A DNA stretch of 64,000 nucleotides from Sphingomonas sp. Leaf343. GTDB taxonomy: Bacteria; Pseudomonadota; Alphaproteobacteria; Sphingomonadales; Sphingomonadaceae. Where the stretch lies: assembly GCF_001423765.1 (NCBI RefSeq), contig NZ_LMPG01000002.1, positions 1-64,000 on the forward strand, read 5' to 3'. The notes below the pieces were generated by a model. That model saw only the letters and a list, made by a program, of their open reading frames with translations, searched no databases and had not been told where the DNA came from. Shown piece by piece: positions 1 through 8,381 of this stretch (position 1 is its first letter; each line of letters opens with the position of its first letter). A program made the position numbers and the translations under genes.

Positions 1-37
1 CGATGATCTGCTCCTCGCTGAACCTCGTCTTCTTCAC
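1..37 (-). CDS. IS3-family transposase OrfA, N-terminal 12 codons only (runs off window)
   Basis: Read leftwards from a GTG at 37, the edge encodes (M)KKTRFSEEQII, the usual opening of the small helix-turn-helix OrfA protein of IS3-family insertion sequences, which binds the element ends and is joined to the DDE OrfB by frameshifting. A GGAG sits about 9 nt upstream of the GTG. Only 12 codons are visible, so the element, its OrfB and its far end lie outside the window. Family knowledge supports the IS3 assignment; the subgroup cannot be named from so little sequence. Confidence 0.7.
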   Translation of the reverse strand, partial: MKKTRFSEEQII

Positions 38-70
38 TTCCGTCTCCTCGCGAAGGCGGACTCTAGCTCA
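1..70 (-). mobile_element. Probable left end of an IS3-type insertion sequence
   Basis: The OrfA start at 37 is preceded on the minus strand by a short leader beginning TGAGCTAGAGTCCGCC (70 down to 55). IS3-family ends usually begin with TG, and the first TGA of this stretch is the stop codon of the neighbouring hypothetical gene. I infer that the element boundary is at or near 70. The partner inverted repeat and any target duplication are outside the window, so the boundary is a guess. Confidence 0.4.
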
Positions 71-769
71 AATTGGCAGAGTTTCTGGGGAGCACGTCAT
101 CACGCGCGCAGCGACTGCAGCCCGTTGGAAACGCAGATCGTTCACCTTCGCTGTCAGGCCCTGTATCGTCTCGATCCGATTGCCGAGCGTGTCAGTCGGC
201 ACAATCTCGTCATAATGCCAGGCAGGATCGATCGCCTTGATCTGAGCTGAAAGCTGCCGCGTTTGATTCTGCAGCACCTCCGCGGTCATTGCCTCTGCGG
301 GGCCGGTGAGATCGAAGAGGTTGTCAGCCACTGCGACCACCGCGCCGCCGGGCGAGTTGCGAAGTCCTGGGAACGACTGTTCCAGGGTCATGGGGTCCTC
401 GAAGGCTCGGGTGTTCCCACCCCGCCCAACGACCATTCTCTGTGGAGGCGCCGCAAGTTGCGCTTCGATAGGCTGTCCGATTGCCAGCGTGTTTAGATGG
501 GAAGATGCCCGACGGACTCCCGTCTGCCCACCAAATGTCATCGCGGGGTCCAGCGCGTCCGAGTTCCGGGGGCGGACATTCGCATATCGTGCCGAAATCC
601 CGCCAGTGCCCGACGCTCCGACGGGGGCAAAGGTGAACCGCCCGTTGCGGGGATCGTGGTAGGGATTGAACTTGAGCTCGGTTCCGTCAGCCAGCCGAAC
701 CGTGGGAAGACGCCCTGTCCTCAGCCAGCGCCCGAAAGCGCGCCCTTGTCCCTGCAAGTCGATGTCCAT
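68..769 (-). CDS. Hypothetical protein with FNPYHDPRNGRFTF motif, possibly 3'-truncated by an IS
   Basis: A 233-residue protein read from the ATG at 769; a TTG at 787 would add six residues, but the ATG has a purine-rich stretch just upstream. Near residue 35 it carries the short motif FNPYHDPRNGRFTF, which I associate with uncharacterised proteins of sphingomonads and phage-like regions; no enzyme fold is recognisable. The C-terminal third looks helical and charged. Its stop codon coincides with the inferred end of the IS3-type element, so the natural C-terminus may have been replaced. Function unknown. Confidence 0.6.
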   Translation of the reverse strand: MDIDLQGQGRAFGRWLRTGRLPTVRLADGTELKFNPYHDPRNGRFTFAPVGASGTGGISARYANVRPRNSDALDPAMTFGGQTGVRRASSHLNTLAIGQPIEAQLAAPPQRMVVGRGGNTRAFEDPMTLEQSFPGLRNSPGGAVVAVADNLFDLTGPAEAMTAEVLQNQTRQLSAQIKAIDPAWHYDEIVPTDTLGNRIETIQGLTAKVNDLRFQRAAVAARVMTCSPETLPI

Positions 770-904
770 GATGCCGCCCCGCTCCAATGCAGCTGGAACA
801 TAAGAGCAACATTCTCCAACAAGTCAAGCCCAGGCTAGCGCGCGCGTTCTCGAGTCACCATCAGGTGACCAGTTCCGTCCTCTACGGTCCTAGATTCTAT
901 AGAT

Positions 905-989
905 TGGTGCCCCTGGCCGGACTCGAACCAGCATGCCTTGCGGCAACCGATTTTGAGTCGGTCGCGTCTACCAATTTCGCCACAGGGGC
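905..989 (-). tRNA. tRNA-Leu (anticodon CAA)
   Basis: On the minus strand an 85-nt sequence starts GCCCCTG and ends CAGGGGCACCA, closing a seven-pair acceptor stem with the CCA tail encoded. The anticodon arm is CGACCGA-CTCAAAA-TCGGTTG with CAA in the loop, reading UUG leucine codons. The long variable arm (TGCCGCAAGGCA) and the TTCGAGTCC T-loop are as expected for a class II leucine tRNA. Confidence 0.95.
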
Positions 990-1059
990 AGCGGCCGGCT
1001 GGCTAGACCAGCCCCCGCCCCCATGCAACCCGTTTCAAGTGCGATGCGCCTCGCGCGGT

Positions 1060-1440
1060 TCAGGAGAAGATCTCGCTGGGATCGCTCGGCCCCTTGGGAT
1101 CCTCCCCGTAACGATTGGGGCCGCCCGTCCCTTCCATGCAAAAAAGGGCCAGCAACGCGATCGAACCGAGGATCGGGATCAGACTGATCCAAACCCACCA
1201 TCCGGACCGTTCCGTATCGTGCAGCCGCCGGACCGCCACCGCGATCGACGGCACCGTCACGGCCAGCGCCACGATCGGTCCGGCCGGCCCTTCGCCACTC
1301 TCATACCCGATCGCACGATCGATGAACCCCGCGACGATCAGCAGCAGGATCTGGAATAGCGCGAACATCCAGAACTCGCGACGCCGCGACCGTCCCCGGA
1401 ATGCGGCATAACGCTTCAGCGGCAGGATCATCCATTCCAT
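1060..1440 (-). CDS. DUF805 family inner-membrane protein
   Basis: The 126-residue product begins MEWMILPLKRYAAFRGRSRR and continues FWMF, the typical DUF805 opening (a Tyr/Phe and Arg-rich lead-in to the first membrane helix). Three hydrophobic segments are visible at about residues 25-40, 52-68 and 82-100, with the family's conserved RRLHDTERSGWW between the second and third. DUF805 proteins are inner-membrane proteins of unknown function. It lies 60 bp downstream of comM on the same strand and may share its transcript. Confidence 0.85.
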   Translation of the reverse strand: MEWMILPLKRYAAFRGRSRRREFWMFALFQILLLIVAGFIDRAIGYESGEGPAGPIVALAVTVPSIAVAVRRLHDTERSGWWVWISLIPILGSIALLALFCMEGTGGPNRYGEDPKGPSDPSEIFS

Positions 1441-1500
1441 CGGTCTTCCCCCTCAAACGGCTGACGCCCCCTTGCGCCGGCTGATCCCCCGAACGGCTCA

Positions 1501-3012
1501 TCAGGCCCGCGGCGGCTGCCGGCGATAGCTGAGCGCCTCTGCGATATGGATGCGCGCGACATCCTCGTTTTCCGCCAAATCGGCGATCGTCCGGGCCACG
1601 CGCAGGATGCGGGTATAGCCGCGCGCGGTCAGCCGCATCGCCTCGGCCGCCTGCGTCAGCAGTTTGCGACCGGCCGCGTCCGGCGTGGCGACCGTGTCGA
1701 GCAGCGCGCCGTCGGCCTCGGCATTGGTCCGCACCGGATGATCGCGATAGCGCGAGGTCTGGATGGCGCGCGCCGCCGCGACGCGCGCCGCGATCTCCCT
1801 CGATCCTTCGGCGGGCGACGGCAGCATCAGGTCCGCCGCGCTTACCGCCGCGACATCGACGTGCAGGTCGATCCGGTCGAGCAGCGGCCCCGATACCTTG
1901 GACTGGTAATCCGCCGCGCATCGCGGAGCCCGGGCGCAGGCGAGCCCGGCATCGCCCAGATGCCCGCACCGGCATGGGTTCATCGCCGCGATCAACTGCA
2001 CCCGCGCCGGAAACGTCACATGCGCGTTGGCGCGCGCGACGCTGACCGTGCCGGTCTCCAGCGGTTGCCGCAACGAGTCGAGCACCGCGCGCTGGAACTC
2101 CGGCAGTTCGTCGAGGAACAATACGCCCAGGTGCGCGAGACTCACCTCGCCAGGCTTCACCTTTAACCCACCCCCGGTCAGCGCCGCCATCGACGCGGAA
2201 TGATGCGGACTACGGAAAGGCCGCGCCCGCGTCAGCCGCCCGCCGGCCAGCGTTCCCGCCACCGACTGCACCATCGACACTTCCAGCGCCTCGGCCGCAT
2301 CCAGCGGCGGGAGTATCCCCGGCAGGCACGCCGCCATCAGCGACTTGCCCGCGCCCGGCGGCCCGCACATCAACAGATTGTGCCCGCCCGCCGCGGCGAT
2401 CTCCAGCGCACGCTTGGCCGTTTCCTGGCCCTTCACCTGGCTCAGGTCCGGTCCGTGCCGCACCTCCTCCACCTCTCCCGCCGGGGGAGCCGCCAGTAAT
2501 CCGCGGCCGTTGAAGTGGTTGAGCAGCGCCAGCAGGTCGGGCGCGGCGACCACCTCGACGGACGCCGCCCACGCCGCTTCCGACCCTTGCGATGCGGGGC
2601 AGACCAGTCCCTTCTGCTCGCTGCTCGCATGCAGCGCGGCCAGCAGCACGCCGGGCGACGGCGCGATCCGGCCGTCCAGCCCCAGTTCGCCGACCACGAC
2701 GTAGTCGGCCAGCATCTCGACATCGACAACGCCCATCGCTCCGAGCAGCGCCAGCGCGATCGGCAGGTCGAAATGCGATCCCTCCTTGGGCAGGTCGGCC
2801 GGGCTGAGGTTCACCACGATCCGCTTCGGCGGCAGCGCGAGACCCATCGCCGCGATCGCGCCGCGCACCCGCTCACGGCTTTCGCCGACCGCCTTGTCGC
2901 CCAGTCCGACGAGGTTGAAGGCCGGCAATCCGGCGATCAGTTGCACTTGCACCTCGACCGCGCGCGCCTCGAGTCCCAGATACGCCACCGTCCGGACGAT
3001 CGCCGCCACCAT
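1501..3012 (-). CDS. comM: YifB/ComM family Mg-chelatase-like AAA+ ATPase
   Basis: A full-length 503-residue ComM/YifB protein. The N-terminal ChlI-like domain (about 1-170) is followed by an AAA+ domain with Walker A GPPGAGKS at 217-224 and Walker B LGVLFLDELPEF near 296. A cysteine-rich insert (NPCRCGHLGDAGLACARAP) and the arginine-finger region PLLDRIDLHVDV follow. In naturally transformable bacteria ComM is a hexameric helicase that extends branch migration during integration of incoming DNA; in many others its role is not established. No other competence gene lies nearby. Confidence 0.93.
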   Translation of the reverse strand: MVAAIVRTVAYLGLEARAVEVQVQLIAGLPAFNLVGLGDKAVGESRERVRGAIAAMGLALPPKRIVVNLSPADLPKEGSHFDLPIALALLGAMGVVDVEMLADYVVVGELGLDGRIAPSPGVLLAALHASSEQKGLVCPASQGSEAAWAASVEVVAAPDLLALLNHFNGRGLLAAPPAGEVEEVRHGPDLSQVKGQETAKRALEIAAAGGHNLLMCGPPGAGKSLMAACLPGILPPLDAAEALEVSMVQSVAGTLAGGRLTRARPFRSPHHSASMAALTGGGLKVKPGEVSLAHLGVLFLDELPEFQRAVLDSLRQPLETGTVSVARANAHVTFPARVQLIAAMNPCRCGHLGDAGLACARAPRCAADYQSKVSGPLLDRIDLHVDVAAVSAADLMLPSPAEGSREIAARVAAARAIQTSRYRDHPVRTNAEADGALLDTVATPDAAGRKLLTQAAEAMRLTARGYTRILRVARTIADLAENEDVARIHIAEALSYRRQPPRA

Positions 3013-3102
3013 ATGCCCCCATCAATCCACTTTTACCTATAGCAGTGTATTTTGAACAAGCGAGCGCGAGGCCGTCTTGCAAACACAATACACCCGTTCC
3101 AG

Positions 3103-3426
3103 ATGCAGCGCGTGAGCCCCGCCCCACCCGTCCGCCGACCCGCGATTCGCCCGGTTTTCCGAATCGCGCAGCTGGTGTTGGGTGGCGTGTTGATCCTCGC
3201 TGCGCCGCTGCTCGCGCCGGTGCCGGGGCCGGCGGGCATTTTCCTGTTAGCGGGCGGTCTGGTGCTGATCCTGCGCAACTCCCCCGCCGCGCGGCTCCGG
3301 TTCGCGCGGGCGAAGCGGAAATGGCCGCGCACCGGCCGCATGATCGACCGCGCGATGCGCCGCGAAAGCGCGCTCCGCCGCCTTGCCCGGGAGCGCCAGA
3401 AGGTGCGGCGGGATACGCCCCGGTGA
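3103..3426 (+). CDS. Small membrane protein with two adjacent hydrophobic segments
   Basis: Read from an ATG at 3103 (MQRVSPAPPVRRPAIRPVFR) this is a 107-residue protein; an ATG at 3052 in the same frame would add 17 residues. Hydrophobic stretches (IAQLVLGGVLILAAPLLAPV and GPAGIFLLAGGLVLILRN) form a helical hairpin, followed by a strongly basic C-terminal tail. The layout resembles small PGPGW-type transmembrane proteins, but I do not recognise it with certainty. It lies just upstream of the rpmH promoter and is divergent from comM. Confidence 0.65.
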   Translation: MQRVSPAPPVRRPAIRPVFRIAQLVLGGVLILAAPLLAPVPGPAGIFLLAGGLVLILRNSPAARLRFARAKRKWPRTGRMIDRAMRRESALRRLARERQKVRRDTPR

Positions 3427-3437
3427 TGCCCGATCCG

Positions 3438-3466
3438 TTGACTTCGCCGGGACCCTCGCCTATGCG
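3438..3466 (+). promoter_or_regulatory. Probable sigma-70-type promoter for rpmH-rnpA-yidD
   Basis: TTGACT at 3438-3443 and TATGCG at 3461-3466 are separated by exactly 17 nt, about 65 nt upstream of the rpmH start. A strong -35 with a weaker -10 is common in alphaproteobacterial housekeeping promoters. No transcription evidence is available. Confidence 0.6.
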
Positions 3467-3530
3467 ACCGCCAACAAGGCCGTCCGCGTGGCGGCCCTTT
3501 CTGTTTGAACGATACCCAAGGGAATGAACG

Positions 3531-3665
3531 ATGAAGCGGACCTTCCAGCCGAGCAACCTGGTTCGGGCACGCCGGCACGGCTTCCGGTCGCGCATGGCGA
3601 CGGTGGGCGGCCGCTCGGTGATCCGGGCGCGTCGTGCGCGCGGTCGCAAGAAGCTGTCGGCGTAA
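3531..3665 (+). CDS. rpmH: 50S ribosomal protein L34
   Basis: The 44-residue product [20 protein letters not shown] continues to [13 protein letters not shown], the complete and highly conserved L34 sequence. It is a basic protein of the large subunit that packs against 23S rRNA. AAGGGA at 3518-3523 is spaced 7 nt from this ATG, which fixes the start. The gene is the first of rpmH-rnpA-yidD-yidC-engB, the classical order. Unusually, it lies entirely inside an open frame that continues into rnpA. Confidence 0.98.
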   Translation: MKRTFQPSNLVRARRHGFRSRMATVGGRSVIRARRARGRKKLSA

Positions 3666-3667
3666 CG

Positions 3668-3988
3668 ATTATCTCCCGCCGCCGGGATTTCCTGGCGGCG
3701 AACACCGGTCGTCGCGCGCCGATGCCGGGTTTCGTCCTGCTGGTGCGCGATCGCCGCGATGGGGATCCGGCCATGCGGGTCGGTTTTACCGTAACCAAGA
3801 AGATCGGCAACGCGGTCGTCCGCAACCGGATGAAGCGCCGGTTGCGATCGCTCGCGCGCGAACTGCTACCCTCGAACGGTGTCGGTGGTGCCGATCATGT
3901 GCTGATCGGGCGCAATGGTGGCATCGAGCGCGACTATGCCGCGCTTCGCACCGAACTGGTGAAAGCCCTGAAGAAGGTCGCGCGGTGA
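3668..3988 (+). CDS. rnpA: Ribonuclease P protein component
   Basis: The basic protein subunit of RNase P, which helps the catalytic RNA remove 5' leaders from tRNA precursors. The conserved body [20 protein letters not shown] to the RNR motif ([12 protein letters not shown]) is complete. The start is uncertain: between the rpmH stop and the conserved N-terminus there is no ATG, GTG or TTG in frame, only ATT at 3668 and ATC at 3671. The open frame continues back to an ATG at 3524, reading through the whole of rpmH in another frame (154 codons). I list the ATT start, which gives 106 residues, close to the usual family length. yidD overlaps its end by 4 nt. Confidence 0.9.
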   Translation: MISRRRDFLAANTGRRAPMPGFVLLVRDRRDGDPAMRVGFTVTKKIGNAVVRNRMKRRLRSLARELLPSNGVGGADHVLIGRNGGIERDYAALRTELVKALKKVAR

Positions 3989-4203
3989 GTATCGCCTCCC
4001 GCGCCCTGATCCTCGCCGCGCGGGCGTGGCAGGTCGGGCCATCGGCGATCCTGCCGCCATCGTGCCGCTACGATCCCTCCTGTTCGGCCTATGCAATCAC
4101 CGCCCTTCGCCGCTATGGCGCGATCAAAGGGGGTTGGCTGGCGGTGAAGCGTATCGCCCGTTGCCATCCATGGGGCGGTTACGGCCCCGATCCCGTGCAA
4201 TGA
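3985..4203 (+). CDS. yidD: Membrane protein insertion efficiency factor YidD
   Basis: GTG at 3985 overlaps the rnpA stop (GTGA), giving a 72-residue product. It contains the YidD hallmark [16 protein letters not shown] and the C-terminal [12 protein letters not shown] with their conserved cysteines. YidD is a small amphipathic inner-membrane-associated protein that assists YidC-dependent insertion of membrane proteins. Its place between rnpA and yidC is the usual one. Translational coupling to rnpA is likely from the 4-nt overlap. Confidence 0.95.
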   Translation: MSIASRALILAARAWQVGPSAILPPSCRYDPSCSAYAITALRRYGAIKGGWLAVKRIARCHPWGGYGPDPVQ

Positions 4204-4267
4204 CGCGTGACCACCCTCTACCTGGCCGACCTCAACCGGGGCGACCTCCTTTACCGGGGCTGACGAC

Positions 4268-5974
4268 TTGAAGAACGATCGCCAGAATTTCGTGCTGTTC
4301 GCGGTGATCGCGGCGCTGATCCTGTTCGGCTGGCCGCTGATCCAGAACCGGTTCTTCCCGGCCGCGAACCCGCCCGCGACCAAGATGGTCGACGGCAAGC
4401 AGGTCGCGCTGCCACCCAGGCCCGGCACCGATCCGACCGCGGACAGCCCCGCCGCCGTCCGCGACCGCCGCGTCGTGCTAGCCGAAGCTCCGCGCGTGCA
4501 GATCGAGACGCCGACGCTGCGCGGATCGATCAACCTGCGCGGCGCGCGGATCGACGACCTCGTGCTGATCGGCTACAACGAAACGGTCGCGAAGAATTCC
4601 GATCCCATCCGCCTCCTGTCCCCGGCCGGTGCGCCGCAGGCGTATTTCGCCGGCTTCGGCTGGCGTGCCGAAGGCTTGACGCCGCCCGCGCCCGACGCCG
4701 TCTGGACCGCCTCCTCGCAAAAGCTCGCGCCCGGCCAGCCGGTGATGCTGACCACGACCAACGCCACCGGCCAGCGCTTCGGCATTCAGCTGGCGGTCGA
4801 CGACGGGTATATGTTCACCGTCCGCCAGACCGTGCAGAACGCCGGCCAACGCCCGGTGCCCGTCGCCGCCTACGGCTATGTCAATCGCAGTGGCGTGTCG
4901 AAAGACCCGGATAGCTGGACGATCCACACCGGCCCGATGTCGGTCGCGAATGGTGCCGCCAACTACAAGCCCGACTTCAAGGACGTCGATGCCGGACCTC
5001 AGCGTTTCACCACGCAGGGCGGCTGGCTCGGCTTCACCGACAAATACTGGCTGACCGCGCTCATCCCGGATCAGGCCGCGACCTTCGACGGCCAGTTCCG
5101 CGCCGGCGCGAACAGCGCCTATCAGGCCGACTTCGCCGTCCAGCCGCGCGTCGTTGCGCCCGGCCAAAGCCTGACCCAGACTTCACGCTTCTTCGCCGGG
5201 GCCAAGGAAGTCCGACTGCTCGACCGCTATACCGACGATCAAGGGGTGGCGAAGCTCGATTACGCGATCGACTGGGGCTGGTTCCGCATCGTCGAAAAGC
5301 CGATCTTCTATTATCTCGACTGGATCTTCCGCCACGTCTTCAACTTCGGCATCGCGATCATCCTGCTGACGCTGACGATCCGTCTGCTGCTCTTCCCCAT
5401 CGCCCAGCGTCAGTTCGCCTCGATGGCGGCGATGCGCGCGATCCAGCCCAAGATGAAGGCGCTGCAGGAGCGGCACAAGGACGACAAGGTCCGCCTGCAG
5501 CAGGAAGTTATGGCCCTCTACAAGCAGGAAAAGGTCAATCCGCTTGCCGGCTGTGTGCCGACCCTAATCCAGATCCCGATCTTCTATGCGCTTTACAAGG
5601 TGCTGATGCTGACGATCGAGATGCGGCACCAGCATTTCGTCGGCTGGATCAAGGATCTGTCCGCGCCCGATCCGGCGACGATCATCAACCTGTTTGGCCT
5701 GATCCCCTTCACCCCGCCGCATTTCCTCGCGATCGGCGTTGTGCCGGTCCTGCTCGGCATCAGCATGTACTTCCAGTTCAAGCTGAACCCGCAGGTCATG
5801 GACGAAACGCAGAAGCAGGTCTTCGCCTTCCTGCCCTGGGTGCTGATGTTCGTGATGGCGCCGTTCGCGGTGGGACTTCAGGTCTACTGGATCACGACCA
5901 ACTGCGTTTCGATCCTTCAGCAGCGTCTGCTCTACGCCCGCCATCCGGGCCTGAAAGAGCCGGTGAAGAAGTGA
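4268..5974 (+). CDS. yidC: Membrane protein insertase YidC
   Basis: A 568-residue Gram-negative-type YidC/Oxa1 insertase starting at TTG 4268. An N-terminal signal anchor ([19 protein letters not shown]) is followed by the large periplasmic beta-sandwich domain (about 30-330). The conserved insertase core follows, with helices in [20 protein letters not shown], the cytoplasmic coiled hairpin ([19 protein letters not shown]), the [19 protein letters not shown] helix and the last two helices. It inserts membrane proteins alone or with SecYEG. The stop overlaps the engB GTG by 4 nt, so the two are probably coupled. Confidence 0.97.
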   Translation: MKNDRQNFVLFAVIAALILFGWPLIQNRFFPAANPPATKMVDGKQVALPPRPGTDPTADSPAAVRDRRVVLAEAPRVQIETPTLRGSINLRGARIDDLVLIGYNETVAKNSDPIRLLSPAGAPQAYFAGFGWRAEGLTPPAPDAVWTASSQKLAPGQPVMLTTTNATGQRFGIQLAVDDGYMFTVRQTVQNAGQRPVPVAAYGYVNRSGVSKDPDSWTIHTGPMSVANGAANYKPDFKDVDAGPQRFTTQGGWLGFTDKYWLTALIPDQAATFDGQFRAGANSAYQADFAVQPRVVAPGQSLTQTSRFFAGAKEVRLLDRYTDDQGVAKLDYAIDWGWFRIVEKPIFYYLDWIFRHVFNFGIAIILLTLTIRLLLFPIAQRQFASMAAMRAIQPKMKALQERHKDDKVRLQQEVMALYKQEKVNPLAGCVPTLIQIPIFYALYKVLMLTIEMRHQHFVGWIKDLSAPDPATIINLFGLIPFTPPHFLAIGVVPVLLGISMYFQFKLNPQVMDETQKQVFAFLPWVLMFVMAPFAVGLQVYWITTNCVSILQQRLLYARHPGLKEPVKK

Positions 5975-6606
5975 GCTTCACCGACGAGCAGCTGGAGGTC
6001 GCACGCAAGGCGTTCGCCGGGCCGGTCGCATTCCTCAAGTCCGCGCCCAAGCTGGAGCATCTGCCCGATCCGCTGGTGCCGGAGGTCGCGTTCGCCGGCC
6101 GCTCGAACGTCGGCAAGTCGTCGCTGCTGAACGCGCTGACCAACCGCAACGGCCTCGCTCGCACATCGAACACGCCGGGCCGCACGCAGGAGCTGAACTT
6201 CTTCGACGTCGGCAACCCCCTGGCGTTCCGGCTGGTCGACATGCCCGGCTACGGCTTCGCCAAGGCGCCCAAGGACATGGTGCGCCAGTGGCGCTATCTC
6301 GTGAACGACTTCCTGCGCGGGCGCGACGTTCTCAAGCGCGCGCTGGTGCTGATCGATTCCCGCCACGGCATCAAGGAGGTCGACCGCGACATCCTCGGCA
6401 TGCTCGACAAGGCCGCCGTCAGCTACCGGATCGTCCTGACCAAGGCTGACAAGGTCAAGGCCACCGACCTTGCCGCCGTCACCGCCGCGACCGTGGAAGA
6501 GGCGCGCAAGCGCCCCGCCGCGCACCCGGACATCATCACGACGTCCAGCGAGGGCGGCATGGGCATCCCGGAATTGCGCGCTGCGGTGCTGGAAGCGATC
6601 GGCTGA
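5971..6606 (+). CDS. engB: Ribosome biogenesis GTP-binding protein YihA/YsxC (EngB)
   Basis: A 211-residue TRAFAC GTPase beginning at GTG 5971, which overlaps the yidC stop. G1 is GRSNVGKS at 43-50, G2 the TSNTPGRT region, G3 DMPGYG at 90-95, and G4 LTKADKVK near 150. EngB is needed for late assembly of the 50S ribosomal subunit. It is the last gene of the rpmH block; a hairpin follows 8 nt after the stop. Confidence 0.95.
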   Translation: MSFTDEQLEVARKAFAGPVAFLKSAPKLEHLPDPLVPEVAFAGRSNVGKSSLLNALTNRNGLARTSNTPGRTQELNFFDVGNPLAFRLVDMPGYGFAKAPKDMVRQWRYLVNDFLRGRDVLKRALVLIDSRHGIKEVDRDILGMLDKAAVSYRIVLTKADKVKATDLAAVTAATVEEARKRPAAHPDIITTSSEGGMGIPELRAAVLEAIG

Positions 6607-6614
6607 CCATTTCC

Positions 6615-6635
6615 CCCCTTCCCGAGCGGAAGGGG
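6615..6635. terminator. Hairpin after engB, terminator-like
   Basis: CCCCTTCC-CGAGC-GGAAGGGG forms an 8-bp stem with a 5-nt loop, 8 nt beyond the engB stop. There is no T-run on either side, so it may act as an RNA-stabilising 3' end or a weak bidirectional terminator between convergent genes. Confidence 0.45.
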
Positions 6636-6646
6636 AGAAGAGCACA

Positions 6647-6871
6647 TCACACCAGACCGCGCGCCACCGCGATCCGTTCGCGCAACGCCTCGGACCGGCT
6701 CGGCAATGCGGCACCGTCACGCCCGAATACGAACGTCGGCGCGGTCACGAACGCCGGTACGCGCGACGCCAGTTGCGCGCACAACGCGGCGTCCCTGCCC
6801 GTCGCGCCCGATGGCGACGATGTCACGGTGACTGCGGTCAGTGCGTTCATGCGATAGCTCATGCCAGGCAT
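6647..6871 (-). CDS. Small hypothetical protein (74 aa), tentative
   Basis: The frame gives MPGMSYRMNALTAVTVTSSP and ends RSEALRERIAVARGLV; the start could also be the ATG four or eight codons in. It is convergent with engB and divergent from the M28 peptidase gene, filling a 394-bp gap. I recognise no family. The balanced composition and the fit in the gap favour a real gene, but in GC-rich DNA chance frames of this length are common. Confidence 0.35.
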   Translation of the reverse strand: MPGMSYRMNALTAVTVTSSPSGATGRDAALCAQLASRVPAFVTAPTFVFGRDGAALPSRSEALRERIAVARGLV

Positions 6872-7000
6872 CCTCCGGGGCGTCGTGCCCCATGTCCGGC
6901 ATAGCGCCTCTTCCGCTGACGCCCGGTGGACGAACGCGGTTAAGCAATCTTGCCGCCGCAGATCGCGCGTTCTACGCTTGCCATCAAACGGGGGACTTCC

Positions 7001-8344
7001 ATGACATCATCGATCCGGGCCGCCGCCGCCCTGCTGCTCGCCTGCGCCACGTCAGCCGTCGCTCGGGAGTCCATTGCTCAGGATAGCGTTCGGCAGGACA
7101 CCGTCACCCTCGCCTCCGTCCGCGCCCACGAACGCTTCCTGACCAGCGACGCGATGCGTGGCCGCGGCAGCGCAACCGCGGATGAGGCGCTCGCCGCCGC
7201 CTATGTCGCCGCACAGTTCGAGGCGGCGGGGCTGGTGCCGGTGCCCGGCATGACCAGCTACATCCAGTCGGCACCGGTGATCCGCCTGCGCGTAACCGGC
7301 CCCACCCTCCTGACCATCGGCGGCGCAGCGATGCCTGGCGCGCGTCTCGCCAGCGGCGCTGGACCGGCCGTCACCGGCACGTTGTTCGTGACCGACAAGG
7401 CCGGTGCCAAGATCCCGCGCGGCGCGGCCATCCTCTTCACAGGCCCCGCCGCCAAGCACCGCGCGATCTACAGCGCCGCCTCGAAAGCCGGCGCGACGAT
7501 GTTGATGATCGTCGACGACAGCCCGGCCGACACCACACCGCCGCGCGATACCGTTCGCCTTGCAGACACGCCGCAGCGCGCGCGCATGGCGATGGTGGCC
7601 ATTCCCGCCGCCGCGGTCGGAAAACTGAAGTCGGGCGCTGCCGTGACGCTCGCCACGCCGTTCGTGGAGGAAAAGGCCGCCACGACCAATGCGATCGGCT
7701 TCCTGCCCGGCACCGACCCCACCGCCAAGCTGCTGCTGCTGACCGCGCATCTCGATCATCTGGGCGTTCAGGACGACGGCATTTGCGCGGGTGCGAACGA
7801 CAACGCATCGGGCACAGTCGCCGTCATCGAACTCGCGAAGGCGCTCGCCAGCGGCCCGAAGCTGAAGCGCGGCGTGATGTTCGTCGCCTATGGCGGGGAG
7901 GAGGCGGGGCTGCTCGGCTCGCGCTATTTCGGCGAGCATCCGCCCGTTCCCCTCGACACGATCGCCGCCAATGTCGAGTTCGAGATGATCGGCGCGCAGG
8001 ACCCGAAGCTGCCGAAAGGCGCGCTGATGATGACCGGCATGGAACGCTCCGATCTCGGCGCGACGATGACGGCGCAGGGCGCGAAGCTGGCCGCCGATCC
8101 CTATCTCGACCAGCACTTCTTCGAACGGTCGGACAACTACTCGCTCGCGGTGAAGGGCATCGTCGCCCACACGCTGTCGGGTTGGGCTACGGTGCCGACC
8201 TATCACACGAAGGACGATAATTTCGCGAGCATCGACCTGATTTTCATGACCGACGCGATCCGCTCGCTGGTCACGCCGCTGCGCACGCTTGCGAACAGCG
8301 ACGTGCAGCCCGCGTGGAAGCCGAATGGAAAGCCCAAGGAGTAG
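7001..8344 (+). CDS. M28-family zinc metallopeptidase, exported
   Basis: From ATG 7001 the 447-residue product begins with a signal peptide (MTSSIRAAAALLLACATSAV, cleavage probably after A). A protease-associated (PA) segment lies at about 120-230. The M28 catalytic part has the metal motif HLDHLG, then GANDNASGT, the catalytic/metal YGGEEAGLLGSRYF and a late HTKDD histidine. M28 enzymes are co-catalytic di-zinc aminopeptidases. An in-frame ATG at 6950 would spoil the signal peptide. The natural substrate is unknown; it probably acts in the periplasm on peptides. Confidence 0.88.
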   Translation: MTSSIRAAAALLLACATSAVARESIAQDSVRQDTVTLASVRAHERFLTSDAMRGRGSATADEALAAAYVAAQFEAAGLVPVPGMTSYIQSAPVIRLRVTGPTLLTIGGAAMPGARLASGAGPAVTGTLFVTDKAGAKIPRGAAILFTGPAAKHRAIYSAASKAGATMLMIVDDSPADTTPPRDTVRLADTPQRARMAMVAIPAAAVGKLKSGAAVTLATPFVEEKAATTNAIGFLPGTDPTAKLLLLTAHLDHLGVQDDGICAGANDNASGTVAVIELAKALASGPKLKRGVMFVAYGGEEAGLLGSRYFGEHPPVPLDTIAANVEFEMIGAQDPKLPKGALMMTGMERSDLGATMTAQGAKLAADPYLDQHFFERSDNYSLAVKGIVAHTLSGWATVPTYHTKDDNFASIDLIFMTDAIRSLVTPLRTLANSDVQPAWKPNGKPKE

Positions 8345-8381
8345 ATTGCCCGATCCGGCCTCACCCCCTAACCCGGCGGGC

